DNA of 64,000 nt from Streptomyces xanthophaeus (GTDB taxonomy: Bacteria; Actinomycetota; Actinomycetes; Streptomycetales; Streptomycetaceae), in contig NZ_CP076543.1 in the NCBI RefSeq assembly GCF_030440515.1, forward strand, positions 3,687,501-3,751,500, given 5' to 3'. Each line of letters starts with the position of its first letter. The first letter of the stretch is position 1. Positions 1 to 9,127 of the stretch are shown here, piece by piece. The position numbers and the translations under genes are program-made. Under the pieces are notes generated by a model, which ran no database searches, was not told where the DNA came from, and saw only the letters and a list, made by a program, of their open reading frames with translations.

Positions 1-684
1 GGTGACGGCCTCGCGGAGCTTGACCGGGTGTTCGCCGCTGTCGCGCAGCATGACGGCGGCGCCGATGGCGGCCTGGACGATCAGGTCGTGGGCCTGGGCG
101 CGGGGCAGCCCGAGGAGGATGCCGGCGTCGGTCATGGCCTCGACGAGGAAGTAGAAGTAGGCGGGGCCGGAGCCGGAGAGGGCGGTGGCCGCGTCCTGCT
201 GGGACTCGGGGACGCGCAGGGTCTTGCCGACGCTGCCGAAGATCTCCTCGGTGTGGGCGAGGTGCGCCGCGGTGGCGTGGCTGCCGGCGGAGATGACGGA
301 CATGGCCTCGTCGACGAGGGCGGGGGTGTTCGTCATGACGCGGACGACGGGGGTGCCGGGGCTGAGCCGTTCCTCGAAGAAGGCGGTGGGGACGCCGGCG
401 GCGCCGCTGATGACCAGGCGGTCGGCGGGGACGTGCGGGGCGAGCTCGTCGAGGAGCTTGGCCATGTCCTGGGGCTTGACGGTGAGGATGAGGGTGTCGG
501 CGCGCTTGGCGGCCTCGGCGTTGGAGACAGCCTCGACCCCGTAGCGGGTGCGGAGTTCCTCGGCCCGTTCGGTGCGGCGGGCGGTGACGAGGAGCTTCGC
601 GGCGGGCCAGCCGCCGCGGATCATTCCGCTGAGCAGGGCCTCACCGATCTTGCCGGTACCGAGGACTGCGACTGTCTGGGTCAT
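1..684 (-). CDS. proC: Pyrroline-5-carboxylate reductase (3' end cut by window)
   Basis: Catalyses the NAD(P)H-dependent last step of proline synthesis in the cytoplasm. The visible 228 residues begin MTQTVAVLGTGKIGEALLSG, a Rossmann fold with the G-x-G-x-x-G nucleotide-binding loop, and carry the family's VKPQ segment and the SGSGPAY motif near residue 170. ProC proteins are about 270 residues, so roughly 40 C-terminal residues lie beyond position 1. A GAGGTGG Shine-Dalgarno stands about 9 nt before the ATG, which supports this start. It is the first gene of its transcript; the export-pump genes upstream on the same strand end at 800, leaving a 115-bp gap. Confidence 0.93.
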   Translation of the reverse strand, partial: MTQTVAVLGTGKIGEALLSGMIRGGWPAAKLLVTARRTERAEELRTRYGVEAVSNAEAAKRADTLILTVKPQDMAKLLDELAPHVPADRLVISGAAGVPTAFFEERLSPGTPVVRVMTNTPALVDEAMSVISAGSHATAAHLAHTEEIFGSVGKTLRVPESQQDAATALSGSGPAYFYFLVEAMTDAGILLGLPRAQAHDLIVQAAIGAAVMLRDSGEHPVKLREAVT

Positions 685-799
685 GCCCGATCCACCTCGC
701 CGAACTGTTCTTGCGCGTGAGCTACGTCTACGTCCTCATCCTTGCACCCGGGCGGGGAAGGGGGAGGCGCTGTCCGGAGTGCGGTCAGGCCCGTAGGAG

Positions 800-1537
800 T
801 CAAGGCGTCCGGCGGCGCAAGGTGACCGCGCCGAGGGCGAGGACGAGCAGGGCGCAGGCGGCGACGATCGCGGCGTCGCGGACGAAGTCGGCGGTCATGT
901 CGGTGTGGGTGAGCACCTGGGTCATGCCGTCGACGGCGTAGGACATGGGCAGGACGTCGGAGAGGCCTTCGAGGACGGGGTGCATGGTGTCGCGGGCGGC
1001 GAACAGGCCGCAGAGGAGGAGCTGGGGGAAGATCACCGCCGGCATGAACTGGACGGCCTGGAACTCGGAGGCGGCGAAGGCGGAGACGAAGAGTCCGAGT
1101 GCGGTGCCGAGGAGGGCGTCGAGGAGGGCTACGAGGAGGAGCAGCCAGGGGGATCCGATGACGTCGAGGCCGAGGGCCCAGAGGGCGAGGCCGGTGGCGA
1201 GGAGGGACTGGAGGACGGCGACGGCGCCGAAGGCGAGGGCGTAGCCGGCGATGAGGTCGCCCTTGCCGAGCGGCATGGCGAGGAGGCGTTCCAAGGTTCC
1301 GGAGGTGCGTTCGCGCAGGGTGGCGATGGAGGTCACCAGGAACATGGTGATGAGGGGGAAGATCCCGAGGAGTGAGGCGCCGATGCCGTCGAAGGTCTTG
1401 GGGCTGCCGTCGAAGACGAAGCGCAGCAGGGTGAGCATCAGTACGGGGACCAGGAGCATCAGCGCGATGGAGCGCGGGTCGTGGCGGAGCTGGCGCAGGA
1501 CGCGGGCGGCGGTGGCGGTGGTGCGGGCGGCGTTCAT
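800..1537 (-). CDS. ABC-2 type transporter permease
   Basis: Membrane half of an export-type ABC transporter, 245 residues with about six hydrophobic segments; the first (around residues 22-40) is rich in Leu/Val and follows a short cytoplasmic N-terminus. The segment RERTSGTLERLLAMPLGKGD is typical of the ABC-2 permease family that handles drugs, antibiotics or lipids. The ATG at 1537 overlaps the stop of the upstream ATPase gene in an ATGA arrangement, so the two subunits are translationally coupled. A longer in-frame ORF to 1822 would lie inside the ATPase gene and is rejected. The substrate cannot be told from sequence. Confidence 0.88.
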   Translation of the reverse strand: MNAARTTATAARVLRQLRHDPRSIALMLLVPVLMLTLLRFVFDGSPKTFDGIGASLLGIFPLITMFLVTSIATLRERTSGTLERLLAMPLGKGDLIAGYALAFGAVAVLQSLLATGLALWALGLDVIGSPWLLLLVALLDALLGTALGLFVSAFAASEFQAVQFMPAVIFPQLLLCGLFAARDTMHPVLEGLSDVLPMSYAVDGMTQVLTHTDMTADFVRDAAIVAACALLVLALGAVTLRRRTP

Positions 1538-2382
1538 CGGGTCTGCTCCCGGATGGCGGTGACGTCGGAGACGGCGGCGGCGTCGGCGGCCTCGGCGTTG
1601 GCATTGGCATTGGCGTTGGCTTCGTCGACGAGGCGCAGGAAGCCCTCCTCGACGGTGGCGGCGTGGGTACGGGTGCGCAGGGCGTCGGGGGTGTCCTGGG
1701 CGAGGATGCGGCCCTCGCGCATGAGGAGCAGGTCGTGGCAGCGCTCGGCTTCGTCCATGACGTGGGAGGAGACGAGGAACGTCGCGCCGCGGGTGGCGGT
1801 GATGTCGTGGAAGAGGTTCCACAGGTCGCGGCGCAGGACGGGGTCGAGTCCGACGGTGGGTTCGTCGAGTACCAGGAGCTCGGGGGTGCCGAGCAGGGCG
1901 ACGGCGAGGGAGACGCGGCTGCGCTGTCCGCCGGAGAGGTTGCCGGCGAGGGCGCCGGCGCGGCTGGTGAGGTCGACGTCGGTGATGGCGCGGCTGACGG
2001 CGGCGGCGCGGCGGTCGGCGGCGGCGCGGCCGGGGTCGAGGACGGCGGCGAAGTAGTCGAGGTTCTGCCGGACGGTGAGGTCGTCGTAGACGCTGGGCGC
2101 CTGGGTGACGTAGCCGATGCGGGAGCGGAGCCGGGGGTGGCCGGCGGGGTGGCCGAGGACGTCGAGGGTGCCGGTGACGTGCGCCTGGGTGCCGACGATG
2201 GCGCGCATGAGGGTGGATTTTCCGCAGCCTGAGGGGCCGAGGAGGCCGGTGATGCGGCCGCGGGGGACGTCGAAGGCGATGGAGTCGAGGACGGTGCGGG
2301 GGGTGCGGCCGGTGCCGCGCCGGACGGTCAGGTCATGGGCGTGGACGGCGGCCGGGTCTCCCTCGGCCTGGTTATTCATCAT
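1534..2382 (-). CDS. ABC transporter ATP-binding protein (drug-export type)
   Basis: Nucleotide-binding subunit of the pump formed with the permease encoded next. It has 282 residues with Walker A GPSGCGKST at 49-57, signature LSGGQ at 149-153 and Walker B LLVLDEP at about 169-175, followed by the conserved H of VSSHVMDEAERC. After the ATPase core comes a low-complexity tail in which Asn-Ala is repeated four times, encoded by a hexanucleotide repeat at 1597-1620. The start codon sits inside a perfect 22-bp palindrome (2372-2393), so there is no normal ribosome-binding site and a bound regulator would block the start directly. No regulator gene lies beside it. Confidence 0.92.
   Translation of the reverse strand: MMNNQAEGDPAAVHAHDLTVRRGTGRTPRTVLDSIAFDVPRGRITGLLGPSGCGKSTLMRAIVGTQAHVTGTLDVLGHPAGHPRLRSRIGYVTQAPSVYDDLTVRQNLDYFAAVLDPGRAAADRRAAAVSRAITDVDLTSRAGALAGNLSGGQRSRVSLAVALLGTPELLVLDEPTVGLDPVLRRDLWNLFHDITATRGATFLVSSHVMDEAERCHDLLLMREGRILAQDTPDALRTRTHAATVEEGFLRLVDEANANANANAEAADAAAVSDVTAIREQTR
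1597..1620. repeat. Four tandem hexanucleotide repeats (gttggc/attggc)
   Basis: Units gttggc, attggc, attggc, gttggc run head to tail inside the ATPase gene and encode (Asn-Ala)4 on the minus strand. A change in copy number would keep the frame and only alter the length of the C-terminal linker. Confidence 0.85.
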
Positions 2383-2393
2383 GTGATGAATAA
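2372..2393. promoter_or_regulatory. Perfect 22-bp palindrome over the start codon of the ABC ATPase
   Basis: Arms TTATTCATCA (2372-2381) and TGATGAATAA (2384-2393) are exact reverse complements around a 2-bp TG centre. The site is AT-rich in a GC-rich genome and contains the ATPase start codon (2380-2382). This is the geometry of a dimeric HTH operator (GntR/YtrA, TetR or MarR type). The cognate regulator is not in the adjacent genes. Confidence 0.75.
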
Positions 2394-2438
2394 TGCTCCT
2401 GGCGGTGCCAGGACGTCAATCGCCGGGACGGATGCGGG

Positions 2439-2969
2439 CTACTTCTTGCGCTTGGGGCGGCGCGCGGCCGGGTTGCCCGTACGGGTGCTGCGGCGGCGGG
2501 CGTACTCGGCCTGGGCGCGCTCGTACTCGGCGCGGCGGAGCTTCTCGCCCGGCGCCTCCCCGAGGCAGCGCAGGAAGTACGCGATCAGGGAGCCGATGAA
2601 ACCGATCGTCTTCAGGCCCTTGAGGGCGGCCTCGTCGGAGGACGGGGCGGGGCGACGGCTGAAGGAGGCCCACGTCTTGGTGAAGGCGATGGAGCTGGCG
2701 ATCGCGAAGAGGACCACGACCGAGATGCTGAGGAAGGGGCCGACGTTGCCGATCTCCAGGCCCTCGTAGGCGAAGCGGAGCAGCAGGGCGGCGGCGACGG
2801 CGGTGGCCAGCGAGCCGATGGCGAGGCCGACGCGGCGCAGGGCGTAGCCGCCGTCGTGCTCGACCCAGGTGGTGCCGAAGAACGGGATCGGCTCGGGCTG
2901 CGGGCCGGCGGGCAGCGGGCCCTGCGCGGCCGGCTCGGCGGGGGTCTGGTCTCGCTGGTCGTCGCTCAC
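2439..2969 (-). CDS. Integral membrane protein of unknown function
   Basis: A 176-residue protein with a Pro/Gln-rich N-terminus (about 40 residues), two or three hydrophobic helices between about residues 45 and 105, another near 125-140, and a strongly basic C-terminus ending RRPKRKK. No catalytic motif is visible and no family is recognised beyond a conserved Streptomyces-type membrane protein. A GATAAT hexamer (plus-strand 2977-2982 as ATTATC) ends 7 nt before the GTG start, so the message may be leaderless. It is separated by 56 bp from the export-pump operon and probably transcribed apart from it. Confidence 0.75.
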   Translation of the reverse strand: MSDDQRDQTPAEPAAQGPLPAGPQPEPIPFFGTTWVEHDGGYALRRVGLAIGSLATAVAAALLLRFAYEGLEIGNVGPFLSISVVVLFAIASSIAFTKTWASFSRRPAPSSDEAALKGLKTIGFIGSLIAYFLRCLGEAPGEKLRRAEYERAQAEYARRRSTRTGNPAARRPKRKK

Positions 2970-3038
2970 ATCAGCGATTATCCCTCGCCGGGCCGGTCGG
3001 GCCGGGTGTGTCTCACGTGGCAGACGGGTCCGGGACGG

Positions 3039-3338
3039 TCAGCAGCGCGTGGCGACGTAGCCGTCACTGCCCGTCTGGACGTATGCGTCCGAGACGAACT
3101 GACCGTTGCCGATGCAGTCCCAGATGTTCGTCGTGCCGAAGGGACCGGAGACCGTCGTACCGGGGCCCTGGCAGCGGATCGAGACGTACGAGTCGTACGG
3201 CAGGACCTTGACGATGGCGTAGCTGGTGCCCGGGCCGCTGCGGACGTTCACCCGGTAGCCGGAAGCAACCGGAAAGGTCTGGAAACCGGACTCCGCGGCG
3301 AGGCTCTGGGCCTGACCGGCCTCACTCTTTTCGGACAT
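3039..3338 (-). CDS. Small SH3b-domain protein
   Basis: A 99-residue protein that consists almost wholly of one bacterial SH3 domain: the segment YRVNVRSGPGTSYAIVKVL (from about residue 28) is the classic SH3b RT-loop/n-Src pattern. Such domains bind peptidoglycan or protein ligands. There are Cys residues near 55, 74 and at the very C-terminus (YVATRC), but no signal peptide; the N-terminus MSEKSEAGQAQ is polar, so export is uncertain. A strong GGGGGGAG Shine-Dalgarno precedes the ATG. The gene is divergent from the kinase gene starting at 3444. Confidence 0.72.
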   Translation of the reverse strand: MSEKSEAGQAQSLAAESGFQTFPVASGYRVNVRSGPGTSYAIVKVLPYDSYVSIRCQGPGTTVSGPFGTTNIWDCIGNGQFVSDAYVQTGSDGYVATRC

Positions 3339-3393
3339 GCGAAAACTCCCCCCTGAGCGTTGCGTTGCGCAACTCGCGCAGGGTAGCAGGACC

Positions 3394-3424
3394 TTGGAGA
3401 TAGCCAGGTGCCATCGACTAGGCT
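3394..3424 (+). promoter_or_regulatory. Candidate promoter of the Ser/Thr kinase gene
   Basis: TTGGAG at 3394-3399 and TAGGCT at 3419-3424 are separated by 19 bp and are followed by a GGGGGTGG ribosome-binding site and GTG at 3444. The position of the -10 rules out the upstream GTG at 3408 as the start. Confidence 0.45.
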
Positions 3425-3443
3425 CCGGCGGGGGTGGTCAGCG

Positions 3444-5594
3444 GTGCAGTCGCTGCGCAGGGATCGGGCGGGCTTTCCGGAGTACGCCGGGCAGTACCGG
3501 CTGGAATCCGTCCTGGGTTCGGGCGGTATGGGCGTCGTCCACCTCGCCACCTCCGCGTCGGGACTGAAACTCGCCGTCAAGATCGTGCACCCCGAACACG
3601 CGGTGGACCCGGAGTTCCGGGCCCGGTTCCGGCAGGAAGTGGCCGCGGCGCGTCGTGTGAGCGGGGCGTTCACCGCGCCCGTCGTGGATGCGGATCCGGA
3701 CGCCGAACGGCCCTGGATGGCGACCTTGTTCATCGACGCACCGACACTCGCCGAGCGGGTGCGGGAGCGGGTGCTCGATCCGGCCGAACTGGCCCGGCTC
3801 GGCGCCGGACTCGCCGAGGCCCTGCGGGACATCCACCGGGCCGGTGTGGTGCACCGGGATCTGAAGCCGAGCAACGTCTTGATGGCACCCGACGGGGTAC
3901 GGGTCATCGACTTCGGGATCTCCCGGCCGACCGACAGCGACCTGCGGACGGAAACCGGAAAGCTGATCGGGACACCGCCCTTCATGGCGCCCGAGCAGTT
4001 CCAGCGGCCCAGGGAAGTGGGGCCTGCGGCGGACCTGTTCGCGATGGGCGCCGTACTCGTGCACGCAGCGACCGGGCGCGGCCCCTTCGACTCCGACAGC
4101 CCCTATCTGGTGGCGTATCAGGTCGTCCACCACGACCCCGACCTGACCGGCCTGCCGGAGGCCCTGAGACCGGTCGTCGAGTCCTGCCTCGCGAAGGACC
4201 CCTCCGAACGCCCGACCCCTGATGTGCTGATCAGTGAACTGCGTGCCCTGGCCTATCCGACGTCGGAGGACACCCGGGCCTTCATCCCCAGGCCGCGCGG
4301 ACCCAACCGGCGGGACGAGGCCACCCACCGGCGGGACCGGATGGCCGCCGAGCAGCCCGGCCCCACCCCGCCGCGGCGGCGGCGGTCACGGCTGGTGCTG
4401 TCGGTCGGCGGCGCGCTGCTGCTGACCGGCGGGGCGCTCGGCGGATACCTCTCGTACGGGACGGACGCAGACCCGTCGGCGCACTCCACCGTGCACGCCG
4501 AGGCCACCGAGCCCGGTCCCGGGGCGAAGGCCGGGCCGCCGTGGGCGGTACACGTGGGCGAACGGGGCGGGGGCAATCCCCTCCCGGCCTGCTCGTGGTC
4601 GGCCGGAGGCCTGTACTGCTCGGGGCCGGGGCTGGCGGCCGCCCGGCTCGACCCCGCGAACGGCTCGGTGATGTGGTCCGTTCGAAGCGCGGCACCCGCT
4701 TCGCGGATGGCCCCGAACCCTGCTCCGCTGCACGCCGCGGGACTGGTGTTCGCAGTGGACGACGACGGAAGGGGCCTGCGGGCCCTGGATGCGGCAGCCG
4801 GTACGCAGCGGTGGAAGCGCGCCCTGCCGGAGGGCGGGCGGGTGGTGCCTGTGGGAAGTCTGCTGCTCGTCACGAGCCCGGACGGAAAGGCCACCATGCT
4901 CGACGCGGCCACGGGCGCGACGCGCTGGGAGCACCGCATCGGCGGAGCCGGCTCCGCATGGCTCGCCGAACCGGACCCGCCGGGGGGCGCCGGCCTGTAC
5001 CTCTGCGCGCAGGGAGCGGACGGGAAATCGACCCAGGTCTCCGCTGTCGATGCCACGAACGGCACGGTGCGCTGGCAGGTCCGCAGCCCGGCGCTGCTGG
5101 AACCGGTCGGCACGGCGGCCGGCGGGCTCTACCTGCTGGAAGGTGACACGCGGTCCGCGTCCGGCGCTGTGACCAGGGCGGTCGTGCGGGTGGATCTCGC
5201 GACACGAGCCGTACGCCGGATCCCCCTCTCGTCGCCGTTGCTGGAGGCCCAGGCCGCGGTCGGCCCCGAGGGCCGGGTGTACGTCTTCGGCACGTCGGGC
5301 GCCCTGGCCGCGGTGGGGGCGGAGCGTGAGGAATGGCGGCTGGAGACGGGCGTGGCCGTGGGCTCGCGGCCGGTGGTCCACGACGGGCGGATCCATCTGG
5401 CGGCCTCGGACGGGCGGCTGCTGGCCGTAGACGGCGCGGGCCGGCTCCTGGGACAGACGAAGCCCAGGCTGGGTGGTGAGCCGGGCTACACCTCCACCCT
5501 GCCCGCGCCCGTGGTCGGCGGTGGGCGGGTCTTCACGGGGGCGCCCGACGGATCGGTGTTCGCGGTGGCGGCGGCGGATCCGGGCGGATGGTGA
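3444..5594 (+). CDS. Serine/threonine protein kinase with extracytoplasmic PQQ-like beta-propeller
   Basis: A Hanks-type receptor kinase of 716 residues from this start. The kinase domain (about residues 15-265) shows the glycine loop GSGGMG, the ATP lysine in LAVKIV (about 46), the catalytic loop HRDLKPSN (137-144), DFG (156-158) and APEQ. A proline/arginine-rich juxtamembrane stretch leads to one transmembrane helix (LVLSVGGALLLTGGALGGYL, near 325-345). The rest, about 350 residues, repeats segments such as LDAAAGTQRWKRAL and VDATNGTVRWQVRS, which are blades of a PQQ-like (quinoprotein/PknD-type) propeller presumably sensing a ligand outside the membrane. GTG 3444 is chosen because a -10 lies at 3419. 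It is monocistronic, with a strong hairpin terminator after the stop. Confidence 0.9.
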   Translation: MQSLRRDRAGFPEYAGQYRLESVLGSGGMGVVHLATSASGLKLAVKIVHPEHAVDPEFRARFRQEVAAARRVSGAFTAPVVDADPDAERPWMATLFIDAPTLAERVRERVLDPAELARLGAGLAEALRDIHRAGVVHRDLKPSNVLMAPDGVRVIDFGISRPTDSDLRTETGKLIGTPPFMAPEQFQRPREVGPAADLFAMGAVLVHAATGRGPFDSDSPYLVAYQVVHHDPDLTGLPEALRPVVESCLAKDPSERPTPDVLISELRALAYPTSEDTRAFIPRPRGPNRRDEATHRRDRMAAEQPGPTPPRRRRSRLVLSVGGALLLTGGALGGYLSYGTDADPSAHSTVHAEATEPGPGAKAGPPWAVHVGERGGGNPLPACSWSAGGLYCSGPGLAAARLDPANGSVMWSVRSAAPASRMAPNPAPLHAAGLVFAVDDDGRGLRALDAAAGTQRWKRALPEGGRVVPVGSLLLVTSPDGKATMLDAATGATRWEHRIGGAGSAWLAEPDPPGGAGLYLCAQGADGKSTQVSAVDATNGTVRWQVRSPALLEPVGTAAGGLYLLEGDTRSASGAVTRAVVRVDLATRAVRRIPLSSPLLEAQAAVGPEGRVYVFGTSGALAAVGAEREEWRLETGVAVGSRPVVHDGRIHLAASDGRLLAVDGAGRLLGQTKPRLGGEPGYTSTLPAPVVGGGRVFTGAPDGSVFAVAAADPGGW

Positions 5595-5596
5595 GA

Positions 5597-5636
5597 CGCC
5601 GGCGCCCCCGCACCGGAGGGTGCGGGGGCGCCGGCG
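5597..5636. terminator. Bidirectional hairpin terminator between kinase and ilvD
   Basis: An 18-bp perfect stem (5597-5614 with 5619-5636) closes a GGAG loop between two convergent genes. There is no strong T tract, as is common in Streptomyces. Confidence 0.85.
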
Positions 5637-5646
5637 GAGTCGTTCG

Positions 5647-7497
5647 TCAGCCCAGGAGGGAGACGTCGCGGACCGCGCCCTTGTCGGCGCTGGTGGCCAT
5701 CGCGGCGTAGGCGCGCAGGGCCGCGGACACCTTGCGCTCGCGGTTCTTCGGGGCGTAGACGCCGCCGAGGGCCTCGTGGCGGGCGGCCAGGGTGGCCTCG
5801 TCGACGAGAACCTCGATGGACCGGTTCGGGATGTCGATGCGGATCCGGTCACCGTCCTCGACGACCGCGATGGTGCCGCCCGAGGCCGCCTCCGGGGAGG
5901 CGTGGCCGATGGACAGGCCCGAGGTGCCGCCGGAGAAGCGGCCGTCCGTCACCAGGGCGCAGACCTTGCCGAGGCCGCGGCCCTTGAGGAAGGAGGTCGG
6001 GTAGAGCATCTCCTGCATGCCGGGGCCGCCGCGCGGGCCCTCGTAGCGGATGACGACGACGTCGCCCGCCTTGATCTCCTTGCGGAGGATCTTGTCTACA
6101 GCCTCGTCCTGGGACTCGCAGACCACGGCCGGGCCCTCGAACGTCCAGATCGACTCGTCGACGCCGGCGGTCTTCACGACGCAGCCGTCGACGGCGATGT
6201 TGCCGCGCAGCACGGCAAGCCCGCCGTCCTTGGAGTAGGCGTGCTGCACCGAGCGGATGCAGCCGCCCTCGGCGTCGAGGTCGAGGGTCTCCCAGCGCTT
6301 GGACTGGGAGAAGGCGGTCGCGGAGCGCTCGCAGCCGGGGGCCGCGTGCCACAGCTCCATGGCCGTGTCGGTGGCCGTCCCGGAGCGGGCGTCCCACTTG
6401 GCGAGCCAGTCTTCCAGGCCGTCGGAGTGGACGGTGGTGATGTCCTTGTTGAGGAGGCCGCCGCGGTGCAGCTCGCCGAGGATGGCGGGGATACCGCCGG
6501 CCCGGTGGATGTCCTCCATGTAGTACGTGCCGCCGGGCGCCACGTTCGGCGCGACCTTGGCCAGGCACGGGACACGGCGCGAGACGGCGTCGATGTCGGT
6601 GAGGTCGTACTCCAGGCCCGCTTCCTGGGCAGCGGCCAGCAGGTGCAGGATCGTGTTCGTGGAGCCGCCCATCGCGATGTCGAGGGCCATGGCGTTCTCG
6701 AAGGCCTCGCGGGTGGCGATGCTGCGCGGGAGGACGGACTCGTCGCCGTCCTCGTAGTAGCGCTTGGTGATCTCCACGACCGTACGGCCGGCGTCCTCGT
6801 ACAGGGCCCGGCGGGCGGTGTGCGTGGCGAGGACCGAGCCGTTGCCCGGCAGGGCCAGGCCGATGGCCTCGGCGAGGCAGTTCATGGAGTTGGCGGTGAA
6901 CATGCCCGAACACGACCCGCAGGTCGGACAGGCGTTCTCCTCGATGCGGAGCACGTCCTCGTCCGAGACGTTCTCGTTGGAGGCGTCGACCATGGCGTCG
7001 ATCAGGTCCAGCTTGCGGACGGTGCCGTCGACGAGGACGGCCTGCCCGGCCTCCATCGGGCCGCCGGAGACGAAGACGACCGGGATGTTGAGGCGCATCG
7101 CGGCCATCAGCATGCCCGGGGTGATCTTGTCGCAGTTGGAGATGCAGATCAGCGCGTCGGCGCAGTGCGCCTCGACCATGTACTCGACCGAGTCCGCGAT
7201 CAGGTCGCGGGAGGGCAGGGAGTACAGCATGCCGCCGTGGCCCATGGCGATGCCGTCGTCGACCGCGATGGTGTTGAACTCGCGCGGGATCGCGCCGGCG
7301 GCACGGATGGCGTCGGAGACGATGCGGCCGACCGGCGCCAGGTGGGTGTGACCGGGGACGAACTCGGTGAAGGAGTTGGCGACCGCGACGATCGGCTTGC
7401 CGATGTCCGCGCTCGCTACGCCCGACGCGCGCATCAGCGCACGCGCGCCTGCCATGTTGCGGCCGTGGGTGACGGTGCGGGACCTCAGCTCGGGCAT
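5647..7497 (-). CDS. ilvD: Dihydroxy-acid dehydratase
   Basis: Dehydrates 2,3-dihydroxy-isovalerate and 2,3-dihydroxy-3-methylvalerate in valine, leucine and isoleucine synthesis. The 616-residue length and sequence fit the long IlvD class that carries a 4Fe-4S cluster. Visible family motifs include CDKITPGM and [19 protein letters not shown], with the three cluster Cys residues in C-x-x-C-x-x-C plus partner positions, and the C-terminal [12 protein letters not shown] segment. ATG 7497 follows a GGGAG ribosome-binding site. The leader holds an inverted repeat at 7519-7538. It is monocistronic and converges on the kinase gene. Confidence 0.97.
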   Translation of the reverse strand: MPELRSRTVTHGRNMAGARALMRASGVASADIGKPIVAVANSFTEFVPGHTHLAPVGRIVSDAIRAAGAIPREFNTIAVDDGIAMGHGGMLYSLPSRDLIADSVEYMVEAHCADALICISNCDKITPGMLMAAMRLNIPVVFVSGGPMEAGQAVLVDGTVRKLDLIDAMVDASNENVSDEDVLRIEENACPTCGSCSGMFTANSMNCLAEAIGLALPGNGSVLATHTARRALYEDAGRTVVEITKRYYEDGDESVLPRSIATREAFENAMALDIAMGGSTNTILHLLAAAQEAGLEYDLTDIDAVSRRVPCLAKVAPNVAPGGTYYMEDIHRAGGIPAILGELHRGGLLNKDITTVHSDGLEDWLAKWDARSGTATDTAMELWHAAPGCERSATAFSQSKRWETLDLDAEGGCIRSVQHAYSKDGGLAVLRGNIAVDGCVVKTAGVDESIWTFEGPAVVCESQDEAVDKILRKEIKAGDVVVIRYEGPRGGPGMQEMLYPTSFLKGRGLGKVCALVTDGRFSGGTSGLSIGHASPEAASGGTIAVVEDGDRIRIDIPNRSIEVLVDEATLAARHEALGGVYAPKNRERKVSAALRAYAAMATSADKGAVRDVSLLG

Positions 7498-7518
7498 GCG
7501 GTTTCACTCCCCATGAGT

Positions 7519-7538
7519 GCGGCTGTACGGTCAGCCGC
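7519..7538. promoter_or_regulatory. Inverted repeat in the ilvD leader
   Basis: GCGGCTG (7519-7525) and CAGCCGC (7532-7538) flank a 6-nt loop, 21 nt upstream of the ilvD start. It could be an operator or an RNA hairpin; no leader peptide or T-box elements are visible. Confidence 0.4.
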
Positions 7539-7583
7539 GACTGCGGATATGGCTCAGATACGAGGCTACGCCCACCGCCCGCG

Positions 7584-7604
7584 ATCCGGACAGCGCGTCC
7601 GGAT
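7584..7604 (-). terminator. Hairpin terminator of the isomerase-TetR operon
   Basis: ATCCGGAC (7584-7591) pairs with GTCCGGAT (7597-7604) around a 5-nt loop, 15 nt beyond the TetR stop codon. Confidence 0.6.
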
Positions 7605-7619
7605 GCCGGGACGGGAGGG

Positions 7620-8258
7620 TCATTCCTCGGTCAGGTACCGCTGGAGCGTGGGCGCCACCAGAGCCACGATCTTCTCCGGGTCGGCGGACGCGAGCGGCTC
7701 CACCTGGACCACGTAGCGCAGGATCGCGATGCCGACCATGTGGGAGGCGGCGAGCTCGGCGCGGAAGGTCGGGTCGGGGACGTCGAGGTCGGCGGCGACG
7801 CGCTCCAGGAGCCGCCGCAGGACCAGCCCGCGCAGGACCTTCGCGGCGGCCTCGTGCGTGAGCGCCGAGCGGATCACGGCGAGCAGCGGGACCCGGGTGA
7901 CCGGGTTCTCCCAGACGCCCAGGAAGTAGCGGGCGAGGCGCTCGCCGATGCCGTCCGGCCCCTCACCGATGATCGCGGGGACCACCAGGGCGGGCTCGAT
8001 GCTGACCTCGATGGCGGCGGCGAACAGGTCGTCCTTGCTGCCGAAGTAGTGGTGCACCAGAGCCGGGTCGACGCCGGCGACCTTTGCGATGCCGCGCACG
8101 GACGTCTTGTCGTACCCGCGCTCCGCGAACACCTCACGGGCCGCGAGCCGGATGCGCTCCTGGGTGCCGGGGCCGTCGTCGGCCTCGTCCTGCCGGGGCC
8201 GGCCGGGGCCGCGGCGGCGCGGCTTGGGTGCGTCGGGGGTACCGGGGGTATCGGTCAC
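7620..8258 (-). CDS. TetR-family transcriptional regulator
   Basis: A 212-residue repressor-type protein. The N-terminal DNA-binding domain (about residues 30-80) reads [20 protein letters not shown] then [12 protein letters not shown], the TetR helix-turn-helix consensus. The C-terminal part is the TetR ligand/dimer domain of the AcrR-like class with [12 protein letters not shown]. The start is GTG 8258, whose TGA overlap (GTGA) with the upstream isomerase gene shows translational coupling; the longer in-frame reading to 9176 is only a shadow of the isomerase gene. The basic N-terminal segment [12 protein letters not shown] contains an AT-hook-like GRPR. The target genes are unknown. Confidence 0.9.
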   Translation of the reverse strand: MTDTPGTPDAPKPRRRGPGRPRQDEADDGPGTQERIRLAAREVFAERGYDKTSVRGIAKVAGVDPALVHHYFGSKDDLFAAAIEVSIEPALVVPAIIGEGPDGIGERLARYFLGVWENPVTRVPLLAVIRSALTHEAAAKVLRGLVLRRLLERVAADLDVPDPTFRAELAASHMVGIAILRYVVQVEPLASADPEKIVALVAPTLQRYLTEE

Positions 8259-9127
8259 GGCCGGCGGGCCTTGTCGCGCTCGGCGGGGGTGGGGGTGCGG
8301 GTGGGGGGAGCGTCGGGGGTGGTAGCGGTGGTGGCGAGGTGCAGGCGGGTGAAGGCCAGCGCCTCGGCGAGATCGGCCTCGCGCTCGGCGGAGGACATCG
8401 CCCGGCGGGTGTTCACCTCGATCACCACGTGCCCGTCGAACGAGGTCCGCGCAAGGCTCTCCAGCAGCTCGGCGCAGGGCTGCGTACCGCGGCCCGGGAC
8501 CAGGTGCTCGTCCTTTGCCGAGCCGTTCCCGTCGGCGAGGTGGATGTGCGCGAGCCGGTCGCCCATCCGGTCGATCATCGCGGTGGCATCGGTACGGGCG
8601 GTCGCGGTGTGCGACAGGTCGACGGTGAAGTGACGGTAGTCGTCCTTCGTCACGTCCCACTCGGGGGCGTACGCGAGCATCTCGCGGTCGCGGTAGCGCC
8701 ACGGGTACATGTTCTCCACGGCGAACCGGACGTCGGTCTCGTCGGCCATCCGCCAGATACCGGTGACGAAGTCCCGCGCGTACTGGCGCTGCCAGCGGAA
8801 GGGCGGATGCACGACCACGGTGCTCGCCCCGAGCCGCTCGGCCGCGGACTGGGCGCGCTGCAGCTTGGTCCACGGATCGGTGGACCACACCCGCTGGGTG
8901 ATCAGCAGACACGGCGCGTGCACGGCCAGGATCGGCACCCCGTGGTGGTCCGACAGCCGGCGCAGGGCGTCGACGTCCTGGCTGACCGGATCCGTCCAGA
9001 CCATCACCTCGACGCCGTCGTAACCGAGGCGCGCGGCGATCTCGAAGGCGGTCGCCGTCGACTCCGGATAGACGGAGGCGGTGGATAGGGCGACTTTCGC
9101 GGTCGGGACACGGACTGGTTCTGCCAC
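8255..9127 (-). CDS. Sugar phosphate isomerase/epimerase (xylose isomerase-like TIM barrel)
   Basis: A 290-residue protein of the AP-endonuclease-2/xylose-isomerase-like TIM-barrel superfamily. Metal-ligand motifs are visible: [33 protein letters not shown] and [16 protein letters not shown], then VIEVNTR near the end. The substrate is not predictable; family members isomerise or epimerise sugars and inositols. The GTG start at 9127 has a TACCCT hexamer (AGGGTA, plus-strand 9134-9139) only 6 nt upstream, suggesting a leaderless transcript. It is the first gene of a two-gene operon with the coupled TetR gene. Its C-terminus after about residue 265 is low-complexity Pro/Thr-rich. Confidence 0.87.
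   Translation of the reverse strand: MAEPVRVPTAKVALSTASVYPESTATAFEIAARLGYDGVEVMVWTDPVSQDVDALRRLSDHHGVPILAVHAPCLLITQRVWSTDPWTKLQRAQSAAERLGASTVVVHPPFRWQRQYARDFVTGIWRMADETDVRFAVENMYPWRYRDREMLAYAPEWDVTKDDYRHFTVDLSHTATARTDATAMIDRMGDRLAHIHLADGNGSAKDEHLVPGRGTQPCAELLESLARTSFDGHVVIEVNTRRAMSSAEREADLAEALAFTRLHLATTATTPDAPPTRTPTPAERDKARRP

Noticed and set aside
5473..7716. 747-residue plus-strand ORF across ilvD
   Set aside because: Antisense shadow of ilvD with Gly/Ala/Val-rich composition and no domain.
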